Below are positions 17,853 through 25,568 of a stretch of DNA of 64,000 nt, piece by piece; the first letter of the stretch is position 1; the number at the start of each line of letters is the position of its first letter. Both the position numbers and the translations under genes were made by a program. The notes below the pieces were generated by a model. That model was not told where the DNA came from. It saw nothing but the letters and a program-made list of their open reading frames with translations, and did no database searches. Location of the stretch: assembly GCF_000746205.1 (NCBI RefSeq), contig NZ_JQKV01000001.1, forward strand, positions 794,814-858,813, written 5' to 3'. This DNA comes from Halorubrum sp. BV1 (GTDB lineage Archaea; Halobacteriota; Halobacteria; Halobacteriales; Haloferacaceae).

Positions 17853-18592
17853 GCGCGCTCCCCCTCGCGGACGCGCTCGACGCTCTTTTCGGTCTTGGTC
17901 CGCCGCTGCGGCGCGAACAACCCGGACTCGCCGCTCCCCTCGTAGAGCCACTCGCCGAGGGCGGGGCCGGCGTCGTCCGCGACGCCGAACCAGTACCCGC
18001 CCGACGACGACTCGTTGAGGTCGCCGTAGGGGGCGTGGACCGGCGCGGCGTCGAGGTGCGCCCTGACGGTCGCGAGCAGCGCCTCGTCGTCGTGGACGAC
18101 CGAGATGCCGACGGCGTTCGCGTCCGACTTGTAACACACCGTCCCGCAGCCCTCGACGAGCCCGCGGAGGAGCTGGCGGCGGTGGTCGGCGAGCGCCGAG
18201 AAGCGGTAACCGCCGTTGGGAGTGTTCGAGGCATCGGCGGCGTCACCGCCGGAGTCGACCCCGCCGGTCGGGAGTCCGAACGCCGCGGCCGCCCGCCGGG
18301 CAGCGGGCGTCTCGACGACGACGTACTCGTCGCTCGTGCGGGTCACGTCGGTGTCGTGGGCGTACTCGCGTTCGGTCACCTCGCGCTCGCGGTCCACGTC
18401 TCGCGCGCCGAACAGCGCCGCGACCCGCTCCGCCGCCGGCGCGCCGCCGACTCGGACGCGAACCTCGTCGCCGTCGACCGCGCCGTCGGCGGCCACGCGG
18501 CCCCACAGGTACGCGGCCTCGGGCGTCGAGGCGAGGAGGTCGTCTGGAGCCGTCGGCAGCGGGGCGTCGGTCCAGTCCGCGCGCCCGCTCAT
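17849..18592 (-). CDS. LAGLIDADG-like two-repeat protein inside the cobalamin operon
   Basis: 247 residues. Two helices resemble the LAGLIDADG motif: EAAYLWGRVAADG (residues 25-37) and RRQLLRGLVEGCG (138-150). Each ends with an acidic residue at the catalytic position (D36, E147) and is followed by beta-strand-like segments (DEVRVRVG; NAVGISVV), as in one-chain homing endonucleases or the regulator WhiA. No intein or intron is nearby. It overlaps the ferredoxin gene upstream (ATGA) and cbiX downstream (GTGA), so it is an integral operon member. Function is unknown; a DNA-binding regulator or an RNA/DNA-binding relic are possible. The similarity is my reading, not a database match. Confidence 0.72.
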   Translation of the reverse strand: MSGRADWTDAPLPTAPDDLLASTPEAAYLWGRVAADGAVDGDEVRVRVGGAPAAERVAALFGARDVDREREVTEREYAHDTDVTRTSDEYVVVETPAARRAAAAFGLPTGGVDSGGDAADASNTPNGGYRFSALADHRRQLLRGLVEGCGTVCYKSDANAVGISVVHDDEALLATVRAHLDAAPVHAPYGDLNESSSGGYWFGVADDAGPALGEWLYEGSGESGLFAPQRRTKTEKSVERVREGERA

Positions 18593-18843
18593 TCGCCGTT
18601 CCCCTCCGCGACCGTGATCGCGTCGAGCGGGCACGCCGCGGCGGCCTGCTCCGCGTCCGCGATCCGGTCGTCGGCGAACGTCGCCCTCACGCTCGCTGCC
18701 GTCCGCTCGACCGACTCGGCGTCGGCGGCGTCGATCCCCGCGAGCCCCTCGTCGTCCTCGACGAACCGCGGGTCGCGGACCAGACACGCGAACACGCCGT
18801 CGCAGGCGTCGCGGTCGACCGTCACCGTGTAGCGTTCGCTCAT
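18589..18843 (-). CDS. Single-cluster ferredoxin
   Basis: 84 residues. Cysteines follow the pattern C-x5-C near the N-terminus (DACDGVFAC, C14 and C20) and a late CP (AAAACPLDAI), as in archaeal and actinobacterial ferredoxins with one 3Fe-4S or 4Fe-4S cluster; the middle motif cysteine of a classic CxxCxxC is absent. It starts two bases after the cbiH-like gene and overlaps the next gene. It probably donates electrons to a step of ring contraction or cobalt reduction in this pathway, but this is inferred from position only. Confidence 0.8.
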   Translation of the reverse strand: MSERYTVTVDRDACDGVFACLVRDPRFVEDDEGLAGIDAADAESVERTAASVRATFADDRIADAEQAAAACPLDAITVAEGNGE

Positions 18844-18844
18844 C

Positions 18845-19894
18845 TCAGTAGTCGTACTTGCTCTCGTAGCCGCGTGGGGTGACCATCCGGCCGTCCCACA
18901 CGTAGGTGTCCTCGTTGCCGACGACGACGGTCGTCGTCATGTCCACGAGGTCGGTTTCTCCGTACTCCTCCAGTTCGCCGAGCGTCGTGATCTCCGTCGC
19001 CTCGTCGTCACGGCCGGCCCCGTGGACGATGCCGACGGGCGTATCGTCGTCGCGATGCTCCCGCAGGATCTCGCAGGCTGTCTCCCAGTTCTCGCGGCGC
19101 TTGCGGCTCCACGGGTTGTAGATGGTGATCGTGAACCCCTCGCCGGCGACGGCGTGGAGCCGAGACTCGATCTCTTCCATGGGCGTGAGGTGGTCGGACA
19201 GCGACACCGACACGGAGTCGTTCACGAGCGGCGCGCCCAGTCGGGCGCCGCACGACTGCGCCGCGGGAACGCCGGGAACGACCTCGAAGTCGACCATCGA
19301 GGCGGTCGCGCCCTTCGATTCGAGGATCTCCAGCGCGAGCCCCGAGAGCGCGTAGACGTTGGGGTCGCCGGAGCCGACGATCGCCACGTCGTTGCCGGCG
19401 AGCGCGCGGTCGATCGCCTCCTCGGTCCGTGATACCTCGCCGCACATCGGCGTGTCGTACAGCTCGTCTGCCCCCTCCGTGATCTCGTCCGGGATGAGGT
19501 CGATGTAGGTGGTGTAGCCGACGATGTGCTCGGCGTCGGCGAGCGCCGCCGTCGCCCGCGCGGTCATCCCCTCGGCGTGACCGGGACCGAGCCCGACGGC
19601 GACGAGCCGCCCGGGGTCGGCGTCGAACTCGTCGACGGTCGCCGTCACTTTCTCTTTCGTGTCGCTCGACGCGCCGCCGCCGCAGGCGCTCGCGCCGCCG
19701 GAGTCCGCGGAGTCGCTCGCGGTCGACGACGCGCCGCACGCCGAGCCCGACGAGCCGGCGGAGGAGCCGGCCTCCGCGCTCGCGCCGCCGTCGGTCTGTG
19801 CGCCGCAGGCGCTCGTCTCGGTGACGTCCGTGCTGTCCGTCTCTTTCGTGCTGTCCGCCTCGTCCGTCGAACCGCCGCAGGTGGTGTCGCTCAT
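18845..19894 (-). CDS. cbiH: Cobalt-precorrin-3 C17-methyltransferase (CbiH/CobJ), Cys-rich N-terminal tail
   Basis: 349 residues. The methylase domain starts near residue 95 (LVAVGLGPGHAEGMTARATAAL) and contains HIVGYTTYIDLIP, VAIVGSGDPNVYALSGLALEIL, VVPGVPAAQSCGARLGAPLVNDSVSVSLSDHLTP and TITIYNPWSRKRRENW, all typical of CobJ/CbiH, which methylates C17 and contracts the ring. Residues 1-90 are a disordered Ser/Asp/Ala tail with four Cys-Gly pairs (C6, C30, C53, C71) that is not part of the fold. A second CbiH-type gene lies directly upstream in the same operon, 12 bases away. Confidence 0.88.
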   Translation of the reverse strand: MSDTTCGGSTDEADSTKETDSTDVTETSACGAQTDGGASAEAGSSAGSSGSACGASSTASDSADSGGASACGGGASSDTKEKVTATVDEFDADPGRLVAVGLGPGHAEGMTARATAALADAEHIVGYTTYIDLIPDEITEGADELYDTPMCGEVSRTEEAIDRALAGNDVAIVGSGDPNVYALSGLALEILESKGATASMVDFEVVPGVPAAQSCGARLGAPLVNDSVSVSLSDHLTPMEEIESRLHAVAGEGFTITIYNPWSRKRRENWETACEILREHRDDDTPVGIVHGAGRDDEATEITTLGELEEYGETDLVDMTTTVVVGNEDTYVWDGRMVTPRGYESKYDY

Positions 19895-19906
19895 GGTGGT
19901 GGTGTC

Positions 19907-20860
19907 TCAGAAGTCCTCCACGTCACGCCCGCCGCGCGGGGTGACGAGGTAATCGCGGTAGTCGTTCTCCCAGACCTCGGTCTCGTGGGTGCCGACGAGG
20001 ATGGAGGTGCCCATCCCGCCGACCTCCTCGTCGTGCTCGGTCGCCTCGCCGAGCGTCGTCAGGGTGTACGTCTCGCCGTCGACGTTGCGGCCGGCGTCGC
20101 CGCGGCCGGCGTCGTTGACGATGGCGACGGGCACGTCGTCGTGGCGCGCCTCGCGGATCGCCTCGATCGCGCGCTCGTAGTCGCGCCAGCAGTTGTACAA
20201 GACGATCACGAAGTCGGCGGTCGCCGCGGCGTGGAGCTTCTCCTCTATCTCTGCCCAGCCGCGCCACTTGTCCGACAGCGAAACCGTACAGAAGTCGTTC
20301 GACAGCGGCGCGCCGAGCGTCGCCGCGAGGCTTAGCCCCGCGGTGACGCCGGGAACGATCTCGATCGGCACGTCGGTCGCCGCCTCCGCCTCGGCCATCG
20401 TGAACAGCAGGTCCGACTTGCCGTACACGTTCGGGTCGCCGCCAGAGACGTGCGCCACGTCCTGCCCGTCGCGGACGCGCTCGAACGCCTCGCGGGCCAG
20501 CTCGACCTGCTTGCCCATCGACGAGCGGACGAGCTCCTGGTCGGCCTCCGCCTGCTCGTCTTCGGGCGGGAGCGTCCCGTCGTCGCGCAGGAACGCCTGA
20601 TACAGGTTCGAGGCGATCACGCAGTCGGCCGTCTCGATGACGCGCCGGGCTCGGTCAGTCATCTCGCCCGGCAGTCCCGGGCCGATGCCGACGACGTACA
20701 GCGTGCCGTACTCCTCCGGCGCGTCGCCGGCGGGGTCGCCGCCGGCGGCCGAACGCGAGTCGGGGAGCGGCCCGCCCGATGACGCGCCGTCATCCGCGGC
20801 CGCGTTTTCGTCGCTCGTATCGCCGTCGCCCATATCGCCGTCGTCCGTATCGTCGCTCAT
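19907..20860 (-). CDS. cbiH: CbiH/CobJ-type C17-methyltransferase, second paralogue
   Basis: 317 residues from the ATG at 20860, which overlaps the cbiG stop. Acidic leader of about 50 residues, then LYVVGIGPGLPGEMTDRARRVIETADCVIASNLY, VAHVSGGDPNVYGKSDLLFTM, IVPGVTAGLSLAATLGAPLSNDFCTVSLSDKWRGW and FVIVLYNCWRDYERAIEAI. The SLSD and LYN(C/P)W motifs are those of CbiH/CobJ rather than CbiF or CbiL. Two paralogues in tandem suggest a split of function, one for C17 methylation and one for a related step; which is which cannot be told here. Confidence 0.87.
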   Translation of the reverse strand: MSDDTDDGDMGDGDTSDENAAADDGASSGGPLPDSRSAAGGDPAGDAPEEYGTLYVVGIGPGLPGEMTDRARRVIETADCVIASNLYQAFLRDDGTLPPEDEQAEADQELVRSSMGKQVELAREAFERVRDGQDVAHVSGGDPNVYGKSDLLFTMAEAEAATDVPIEIVPGVTAGLSLAATLGAPLSNDFCTVSLSDKWRGWAEIEEKLHAAATADFVIVLYNCWRDYERAIEAIREARHDDVPVAIVNDAGRGDAGRNVDGETYTLTTLGEATEHDEEVGGMGTSILVGTHETEVWENDYRDYLVTPRGGRDVEDF

Positions 20861-21864
20861 CGCCCCACCGCCACGGTGACGCTGTCCTCGTAACCGATCT
20901 TCTCGACGACGAGCTCGTGGTCGCGGCCGCCGGCGATCGCCGACGCCTCCGAGATCCCCGGCCAGCCGATCAGCTCCTTCGAGCGCGACGGGGTCGGGCC
21001 CTCGTGGGCTTCGAGAGTCTCCTTCTCGAAGCTCACGACGCCGAGGCCGCGCTCTTCCGCGGCCGCAAGCAGCCCCGGCTCCTCCTCCTTGCGGGTGCCG
21101 GTGGCGACGAACTCCACGTCGGTCCAGTCGGCGTCGGCCGCGTCGAGCGCGCGCGACCACGCCGCCTCGAACTGCTCGGCGGTCGCGCCCGACACCGATC
21201 CCGTCCCGAGGACGACCCCCTCGTCGGCGTCGCTGTTCCGCTTGAGGACCGTCACGTCGTCGCCGACGAGCACCGCGCGCGGCCCGTCGAGGCGCGCGAC
21301 CGGGCCGAGGTCGTCGTCGAGGACGGCGAGGTTCGTCGCGACCGTCGAGTCGCCGTTGACGACGTGGGCGTCGAGCGCCTTCGCGCGCTCTTCGACGCCC
21401 TGCTTGCCCGCCGCCTCGCTCGCGGTCGTCATCGCCGGCACCGCGCCGAGCGACGCGAGGTCGTCCGCGACCTGGTTCGCGCCGTGGTGCCCGCCCGTGA
21501 GCGGGATGGCCCACGTCAGCTCCTCGTCGACGACGACGACCGCGGGGTCCTCCCACTTGTCGTCGAGGAGCGGCGCGGTCTTGCGCATCGCGATGCCGCT
21601 CGCCATCAGCCCGCAGAACACGTCGTACTCGCCCCAGTGCTCCGCGAACACGTCGCCGTGGTACTCCAAGAGGTCGATCCGCTCGTAGCGGTCGGCGAGC
21701 CCGGCCTTGATCTCCTCGGCCGTGTCGCGCTTGCGCTCGAAGGTGACGATCCCGAGCGTCTCCGCCACCTCGCCGTCGGAGTCCGCGGTCGAGCAGTGCC
21801 CGCCGCCGGAGTCTGTGTCGTTCGCGTCGCTCGATCCGGTCGCCGTATCGTCGTCGGTGCTCAT
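20857..21864 (-). CDS. cbiG: Cobalt-precorrin-5A hydrolase
   Basis: 335 residues. LGIVTFERKRDTAEEIKAGL opens the fold; CGLMASGIAMRKTAPLLDDKWEDPAVVVVDEELTWAIPLTGGHHGANQVADDLA is the diagnostic CbiG central motif, and EPGLLAAAEERGLGVVSFEKETL belongs to the C-terminal domain. CbiG opens the delta-lactone and releases C20 as acetaldehyde in the oxygen-independent route, so its presence marks the anaerobic-type pathway. Overlaps with the genes on both sides are four bases each. Confidence 0.93.
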   Translation of the reverse strand: MSTDDDTATGSSDANDTDSGGGHCSTADSDGEVAETLGIVTFERKRDTAEEIKAGLADRYERIDLLEYHGDVFAEHWGEYDVFCGLMASGIAMRKTAPLLDDKWEDPAVVVVDEELTWAIPLTGGHHGANQVADDLASLGAVPAMTTASEAAGKQGVEERAKALDAHVVNGDSTVATNLAVLDDDLGPVARLDGPRAVLVGDDVTVLKRNSDADEGVVLGTGSVSGATAEQFEAAWSRALDAADADWTDVEFVATGTRKEEEPGLLAAAEERGLGVVSFEKETLEAHEGPTPSRSKELIGWPGISEASAIAGGRDHELVVEKIGYEDSVTVAVGR

Positions 21865-22766
21865 TGTGCGGATTCCTCCGTGATCGCGTCGGCGTCGGCG
21901 TCCGCGGCCGTTCCGCTCGCGTCGCTTCCGTCGCCGCTCGCGTCGCTCCCGTCTCGCTCCTGCTCGCTCTCGCTTCCACGATTAGCCCAGTCGCCGTAGA
22001 GGTAGGAGCGCTCGTAGCCGCCGCCGGTGACCGCCTCGCCGATGACCACGAGCGCGGAGGCGCGGTAGCCGGCGTCCTCGACCGCGTCGGCGACGTCGGC
22101 GACCGTCCCCGAGATCACGTCCTCGTCGGGCCACGAGGCGTGGTACACGACGGCGACGGGCGTGTCGGGGTCGACGCCGTCGTCCAGCAGGCGGTCCATC
22201 GTCTCGCGGACCGCGTGGGTGCCGAGGTAGATGCAGGTCGTCACGTCACCCATCCGGACGAACTCAGAGATGTGGTCGTCTTCGGGGTCGAGCGTCTTCC
22301 CCTGCGGCCGGGTGAACGCGACGTGGTTCGACACCTCGTTGAGCGTCAGTTGGGTGTCGAGCGTCGCGCTCGCGGCGAACGCCGACGTGACGCCCGAGAC
22401 GAAGTACGTTGAGATTCCCTCGGATTCGAGCGCGTCCATCTGCTCTAGGGCGGCCCCGTAGATCGACGGGTCGCCGGAGTGCAGTCGGACCACGGTTCGC
22501 CCCGCCTCGTGGGCGTCCCGCATCAGCGGGATCAGCTCTTCGAGGTCCTTCCCGACGGAGTTCACCTGTTCGGCGTGGTCACAGAAGGCGTCCAATAGCT
22601 CGCTGTTCACGAGCGACCCCGCGTGGACGACCAAGTCCGCGTCGGCCAGGAGCGCCCGCCCGCGCACCGTCAGCAGTCCGGGGTCGCCGGGCCCGGCACC
22701 GACGAAGGGGATCCCCTCGCGGTCGTCCAGCACCTCGGTCGCGGGGTCGGGGAGCGCGTCGCTCAC
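21861..22766 (-). CDS. cbiF: Cobalt-precorrin-4 C11-methyltransferase
   Basis: 301 residues from a GTG at 22766 (VSDALPDPATEVL), overlapping the stop of cbiL. Motifs: IPFVGAGPGDPGLLTVRGRALLADADLVVHAGSLVNSELL, TVVRLHSGDPSIYGAALEQM, VSGVTSAFAASATLDTQLTLNEVSNHVAFTR and CIYLGTHAVRETMDRLL. AGSLVN and HSGDPSIYGA are typical of CbiF/CobM. It methylates C11 using SAM. The C-terminal 35 residues are a repetitive acidic tail (DGSDASGDGSDASG) probably of no catalytic importance. Confidence 0.94.
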   Translation of the reverse strand: MSDALPDPATEVLDDREGIPFVGAGPGDPGLLTVRGRALLADADLVVHAGSLVNSELLDAFCDHAEQVNSVGKDLEELIPLMRDAHEAGRTVVRLHSGDPSIYGAALEQMDALESEGISTYFVSGVTSAFAASATLDTQLTLNEVSNHVAFTRPQGKTLDPEDDHISEFVRMGDVTTCIYLGTHAVRETMDRLLDDGVDPDTPVAVVYHASWPDEDVISGTVADVADAVEDAGYRASALVVIGEAVTGGGYERSYLYGDWANRGSESEQERDGSDASGDGSDASGTAADADADAITEESAQ

Positions 22767-23461
22767 GCGTCGCCCACCTCCGCGAACGCCGCGGTCGCCG
22801 GCTCGTCGCCGGCGTCGGGGCGACGGGCGTACGCGAGCGTGTAGTAGTCGCGGTCCGCGATCGCCTCGGGGTCGTCGGTGACGACCGTCTCGCCCTGCTC
22901 CATGTACAGCCGGCGGCCGTACGTCACCTCGTAGCCAGCGGCGACGAGTCCCTCGTGGGTCGCCGGCGCGTCGGTCACCTTGAACAGAACCATCCGGTCG
23001 GGGCCTGTCGGCGACTTCCCGGCGTCGGCCTCGCGGAGCGCGAGCCCCGCGCCGGCCTCCACCTCGACGCCGAGGGCGGTCGTGAACGCGGTCGTCGCCG
23101 AGACGCCCGGCACCGTCTCGACGGACACGTCCGGGTGGAAGGTGTCGAGCGTGCGCCGGAGGTGGCCGAACGTCGAGTAGACGTTCGGGTCGCCGAGGGT
23201 GACGAACGCCGCGTCGCCGTCGCGGGCGACGGGCGCGACCGCGTCGGCGGCCTCGCGCCACGCGCGCCGGAGCTCGTCGGGGTCGCGCGTCATCGGGAAG
23301 TCGAGGTCGCCGAGCCGCGACTCGGGGACGTGTTCGACGGCGACCGACCGAGAGAGACGACCGGGCGTGTAGACGGTGTCGGCCGACTTCAGGACGCGCT
23401 TCCCGCGGAGCGTGATCAGGTCTGCGGCCCCCGGGCCGAGACCGACGCCGTACAGGGTCAC
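22763..23461 (-). CDS. cbiL: Cobalt-factor II / precorrin-2 C20-methyltransferase
   Basis: 232 residues, normal length, without a leader. YGVGLGPGAADLITLRGKRVLKSADTVYTPG, AFVTLGDPNVYSTFGHLRRTL, ETVPGVSATTAFTTAL and RMVLFKV identify the CbiL/CobI branch of tetrapyrrole methylases. It adds the C20 methyl to the cobalt-isobacteriochlorin made by CbiX. Its start overlaps the stop of cbiT by four bases. Confidence 0.94.
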   Translation of the reverse strand: MTLYGVGLGPGAADLITLRGKRVLKSADTVYTPGRLSRSVAVEHVPESRLGDLDFPMTRDPDELRRAWREAADAVAPVARDGDAAFVTLGDPNVYSTFGHLRRTLDTFHPDVSVETVPGVSATTAFTTALGVEVEAGAGLALREADAGKSPTGPDRMVLFKVTDAPATHEGLVAAGYEVTYGRRLYMEQGETVVTDDPEAIADRDYYTLAYARRPDAGDEPATAAFAEVGDA

Positions 23462-24072
23462 GCGTCACCTCCCGCGCCCGGCGCGTCGGCCGCCGATTCG
23501 GGCTCGTCGCCCGTGCCGTTCTCGACGCCGCCCGCGATCAGGTACACCGGGTTGTCCGAGTCGAAGCTCGTCGCGCCCGCGAGCTCGTACCCGTGGCTCG
23601 CCTGAAACTGGACGACCTCGTCGAGGATCCCCCGGTCGCGGAACGCCTCGACCGCGCGCCCGGCGACCTCCAGCCGCGAGACGTTCATCACGACGCGGGA
23701 GACGTCCGTCTCGACCGCGTGATCGAGCACCGCCTCGAAGTTGCGCGACCCCCCGAGAAACAGCGCGTCCGCGTCGTCCGGGAGCCCGTCCGGTGCCTCG
23801 GCCTCGACGAGGTCCACGTCCGCGTCGACGGGCGCGTTCGCCGCGAGGTTCTTCTCCGTCACTGCGAGCCGGTCGGGCTTGCGTTCGAGCGCGGTGACGC
23901 GGCCCGCGCGGCGGGCCGCTTCGATCGTCACCGCGCCGGTACAGGAGCCGACCTCGACGAAGTGGTCCTCGGGCGTGAGACCCAGTTTCGAGACGGTCAC
24001 GGCTCTGATTTCGGGCTTCGTCGGGCCCGCTTTCGCGTCGTGGGGAAGGCGTGTCGACGGCGTTCGAGGCAT
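23458..24072 (-). CDS. cbiT: Cobalt-precorrin-6B C15-methyltransferase (decarboxylating)
   Basis: 204 residues. I choose the ATG at 24072 (MPRTPSTRLPHDAKAGPTKPEIR) because GPTKPEIRAVTVSKLGL is the conserved CbiT start and the upstream codons cross the promoter. It has a class I methyltransferase fold: FVEVGSCTGAVTIEAARR (motif I), ALERKPDRLAVTEKNL, ADALFLGGSRNFEAVL and ILDEVVQFQASHGYELAG. It methylates C15 and decarboxylates the C12 acetate chain. It heads the long cbi operon and is preceded by an AT-rich promoter with an inverted repeat. Confidence 0.94.
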   Translation of the reverse strand: MPRTPSTRLPHDAKAGPTKPEIRAVTVSKLGLTPEDHFVEVGSCTGAVTIEAARRAGRVTALERKPDRLAVTEKNLAANAPVDADVDLVEAEAPDGLPDDADALFLGGSRNFEAVLDHAVETDVSRVVMNVSRLEVAGRAVEAFRDRGILDEVVQFQASHGYELAGATSFDSDNPVYLIAGGVENGTGDEPESAADAPGAGGDA

Positions 24073-24100
24073 CGGTTCCACGAGAGGAAGCCCGCGTAAT

Positions 24101-24140
24101 AACAATTTGGATTGTTCTAAGGAAATTTATATTGAATTAC
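24101..24140 (-). promoter_or_regulatory. cbiT operon promoter with inverted repeat AACAAT-TTGG-ATTGTT
   Basis: In a GC-rich genome this stretch is strikingly AT-rich. On the minus strand a TATA-like CAATATAAAT lies at about 24124-24133. Downstream of it, at 24101-24116, sits a perfect 6-base inverted repeat with a 4-base spacer (arms AACAAT / ATTGTT), where the transcription start is expected. This is a good position for a repressor site. A similar repeat is found at the cbtB promoter (25569-25582), so both could answer to the same regulator of cobalt or B12 status. Confidence 0.6.
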
Positions 24141-24228
24141 GGCACACAGACCGGTCGGTACGCGTCCGCAGGGACGGCGGAACTCGGGCCGTGTCGCGTC
24201 GACGATCCACGTCGGAGACGTGAGCCGG

Positions 24229-24588
24229 TCAGTCGGCGTCGGTCGGCGGCGCAGTCGGCCCGCGGCCGAGTTCCGTCGCGTCGGGGCCGAACACGTCCGC
24301 CATGAGGTCGGAGACGTCCGCGGGCGTCACCTCGGTGAACCACCGCCCGCGCGGGTGGACCGCGACCGCGGCCCCGTCGGCGCTACACAGTCCGAGACAG
24401 CCGGTCTCGGCGACGTACACGCGCGACCAGAACACGTCGCGGTCGCGGAGCCACGACCGAACCGCGTCGGCGACCGCGTCGGCGTCGCCCTCCGCACAGG
24501 CGGCGTACTCCGAGTCGCGGGCGTTCGTACAGACCAGCACGTGGTCGGTGAAGCCGGCGTCGCGAACCGCCGCGCTCTCCTCGTTCAC
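24229..24588 (-). CDS. Thioredoxin-like 2Fe-2S ferredoxin
   Basis: 119 residues from a GTG at 24588, overlapping the cbtA stop by four bases. VLVCTNARDSEYAACAEGDADAV and AETGCLGLCSADGAAVAVHPRGRWFTEVTPADV show the cysteine pattern of thioredoxin-like 2Fe-2S proteins (CTN...C, then GCLGLC). The layout is the same as in the C-terminal domain of CbiX in this window, including the VAVxPxGxW segment. It is the last gene of the cbtB-cbtA operon, so a redox role in cobalt handling is likely but unproven. Confidence 0.82.
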   Translation of the reverse strand: MNEESAAVRDAGFTDHVLVCTNARDSEYAACAEGDADAVADAVRSWLRDRDVFWSRVYVAETGCLGLCSADGAAVAVHPRGRWFTEVTPADVSDLMADVFGPDATELGRGPTAPPTDAD

Positions 24589-25382
24589 GGGCTCCCCGCG
24601 GGCGCGTCGTCCGCGAATCCGTGGTCGGTCAGTCCCGCGTCCGCGCCGCCGGGGTCGTGGAACCGCGCGTGCGCCCCGGCCAGCACCAGCCACGTGAGCG
24701 CCTGCCCGAACACGACGAGCCCGGCCAGTCCGTTCGCGAGCGCCGTCGACATCCCGCCCGGGACCGGAACGGTCGGCACGCCCGCGAGAGCGACCGCGCC
24801 GGCGACGAGAAGCGCCCACGGGAGGACCCCGACGACGACGGCTGCCCCCCCGCCGCGGGCGTCGCGGAGCCGGTCATAGGCGAACATGCCGGCGACGGAC
24901 GCGACCGCGCCCGCCGCGACGGCCCCGCAGTAGAGCAGCGTCGCGGTGTTCGGGTCGAGCGCCCGCGTCACGCCGGGCGGCGCGGGCGGGAAGACGAGCC
25001 ACGGCGCGACGGAGGCCGTGAGAAAGCCCGCACCGCCGAAGACGTAGCTCCGGGCCGCGCCGGAGCCGGGGACGATCGGTTCGAGCAGGTAGAAGGCGAT
25101 GCCGAACCCCGCGACGCCGAGGAACACGCCCCAGAGCACGCCGGAGAGCACGCTCACCCCGTTCGACACGACAGCCGGGAGCCCGCCGCCGTGGTCGTGC
25201 CCGCCGGCGTCGGCGCTGCCGTGATCGTGGCCGTCCGCGGTCGCGCCCGCGTCGTGTTCGACCTGCGCGCGCTCCTCCGCGAACGCCACGAGCGGGTTCG
25301 CCACGAGCGCCACGAGGAGCCCGAACGCGACGCCGGCGACGACGCCGGCTTTGACGCCGTTCACCACGTAGGCGGCGATCAT
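24585..25382 (-). CDS. cbtA: Cobalt transporter subunit CbtA
   Basis: 265 residues. Five to six hydrophobic segments, with the family start YVVNGVKAGVVAGVAFGLLVALVANPLVAFAEE. A His/Asp/Gly-rich loop (DGHDHGSADAGGHDHGGG, about residues 48-66) is suited to binding cobalt. PGSGAARSYVFGGAGFLTASVAPWLVFPPAPPGV is a CbtA hallmark. Together with the upstream cbtB (1 base apart) it forms the CbtAB cobalt uptake system of the membrane. Confidence 0.92.
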   Translation of the reverse strand: MIAAYVVNGVKAGVVAGVAFGLLVALVANPLVAFAEERAQVEHDAGATADGHDHGSADAGGHDHGGGLPAVVSNGVSVLSGVLWGVFLGVAGFGIAFYLLEPIVPGSGAARSYVFGGAGFLTASVAPWLVFPPAPPGVTRALDPNTATLLYCGAVAAGAVASVAGMFAYDRLRDARGGGAAVVVGVLPWALLVAGAVALAGVPTVPVPGGMSTALANGLAGLVVFGQALTWLVLAGAHARFHDPGGADAGLTDHGFADDAPAGSP

Positions 25383-25383
25383 C

Positions 25384-25566
25384 TCAGTGACAGACGACGC
25401 CCGCCGCGTGCCGGAAGTTGTGCATCGCCTCGTGAGCCGTCGGCTCCTGGAGCATCACGAGCGTGAACCCGAGCGCCGCCACCGCGAGGAGGGCGGACAG
25501 CACCTGCGTTGGGGTGAGGGCCGTTCGCGCGAGCGCCAGCCGATCGTGAACCGTGTTCGCCGTCAT
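25384..25566 (-). CDS. cbtB: Cobalt transporter subunit CbtB
   Basis: 60 residues with one TM helix (VLSALLAVAALGFTLVMLQ) and a C-terminal metal-binding tail HEAMHNFRHAAGVVCH carrying four histidines and a cysteine, as in other CbtB proteins. The ATG at 25566 follows a short leader with an inverted repeat. It heads a cbtB-cbtA-ferredoxin operon at the edge of the cobalamin block. Confidence 0.92.
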   Translation of the reverse strand: MTANTVHDRLALARTALTPTQVLSALLAVAALGFTLVMLQEPTAHEAMHNFRHAAGVVCH

Positions 25567-25568
25567 TG

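Noticed and set aside
24073..24228. A cobalamin riboswitch ahead of cbiT
   Set aside because: No B12-box sequence or suitable long leader is visible; the gap is mostly promoter.
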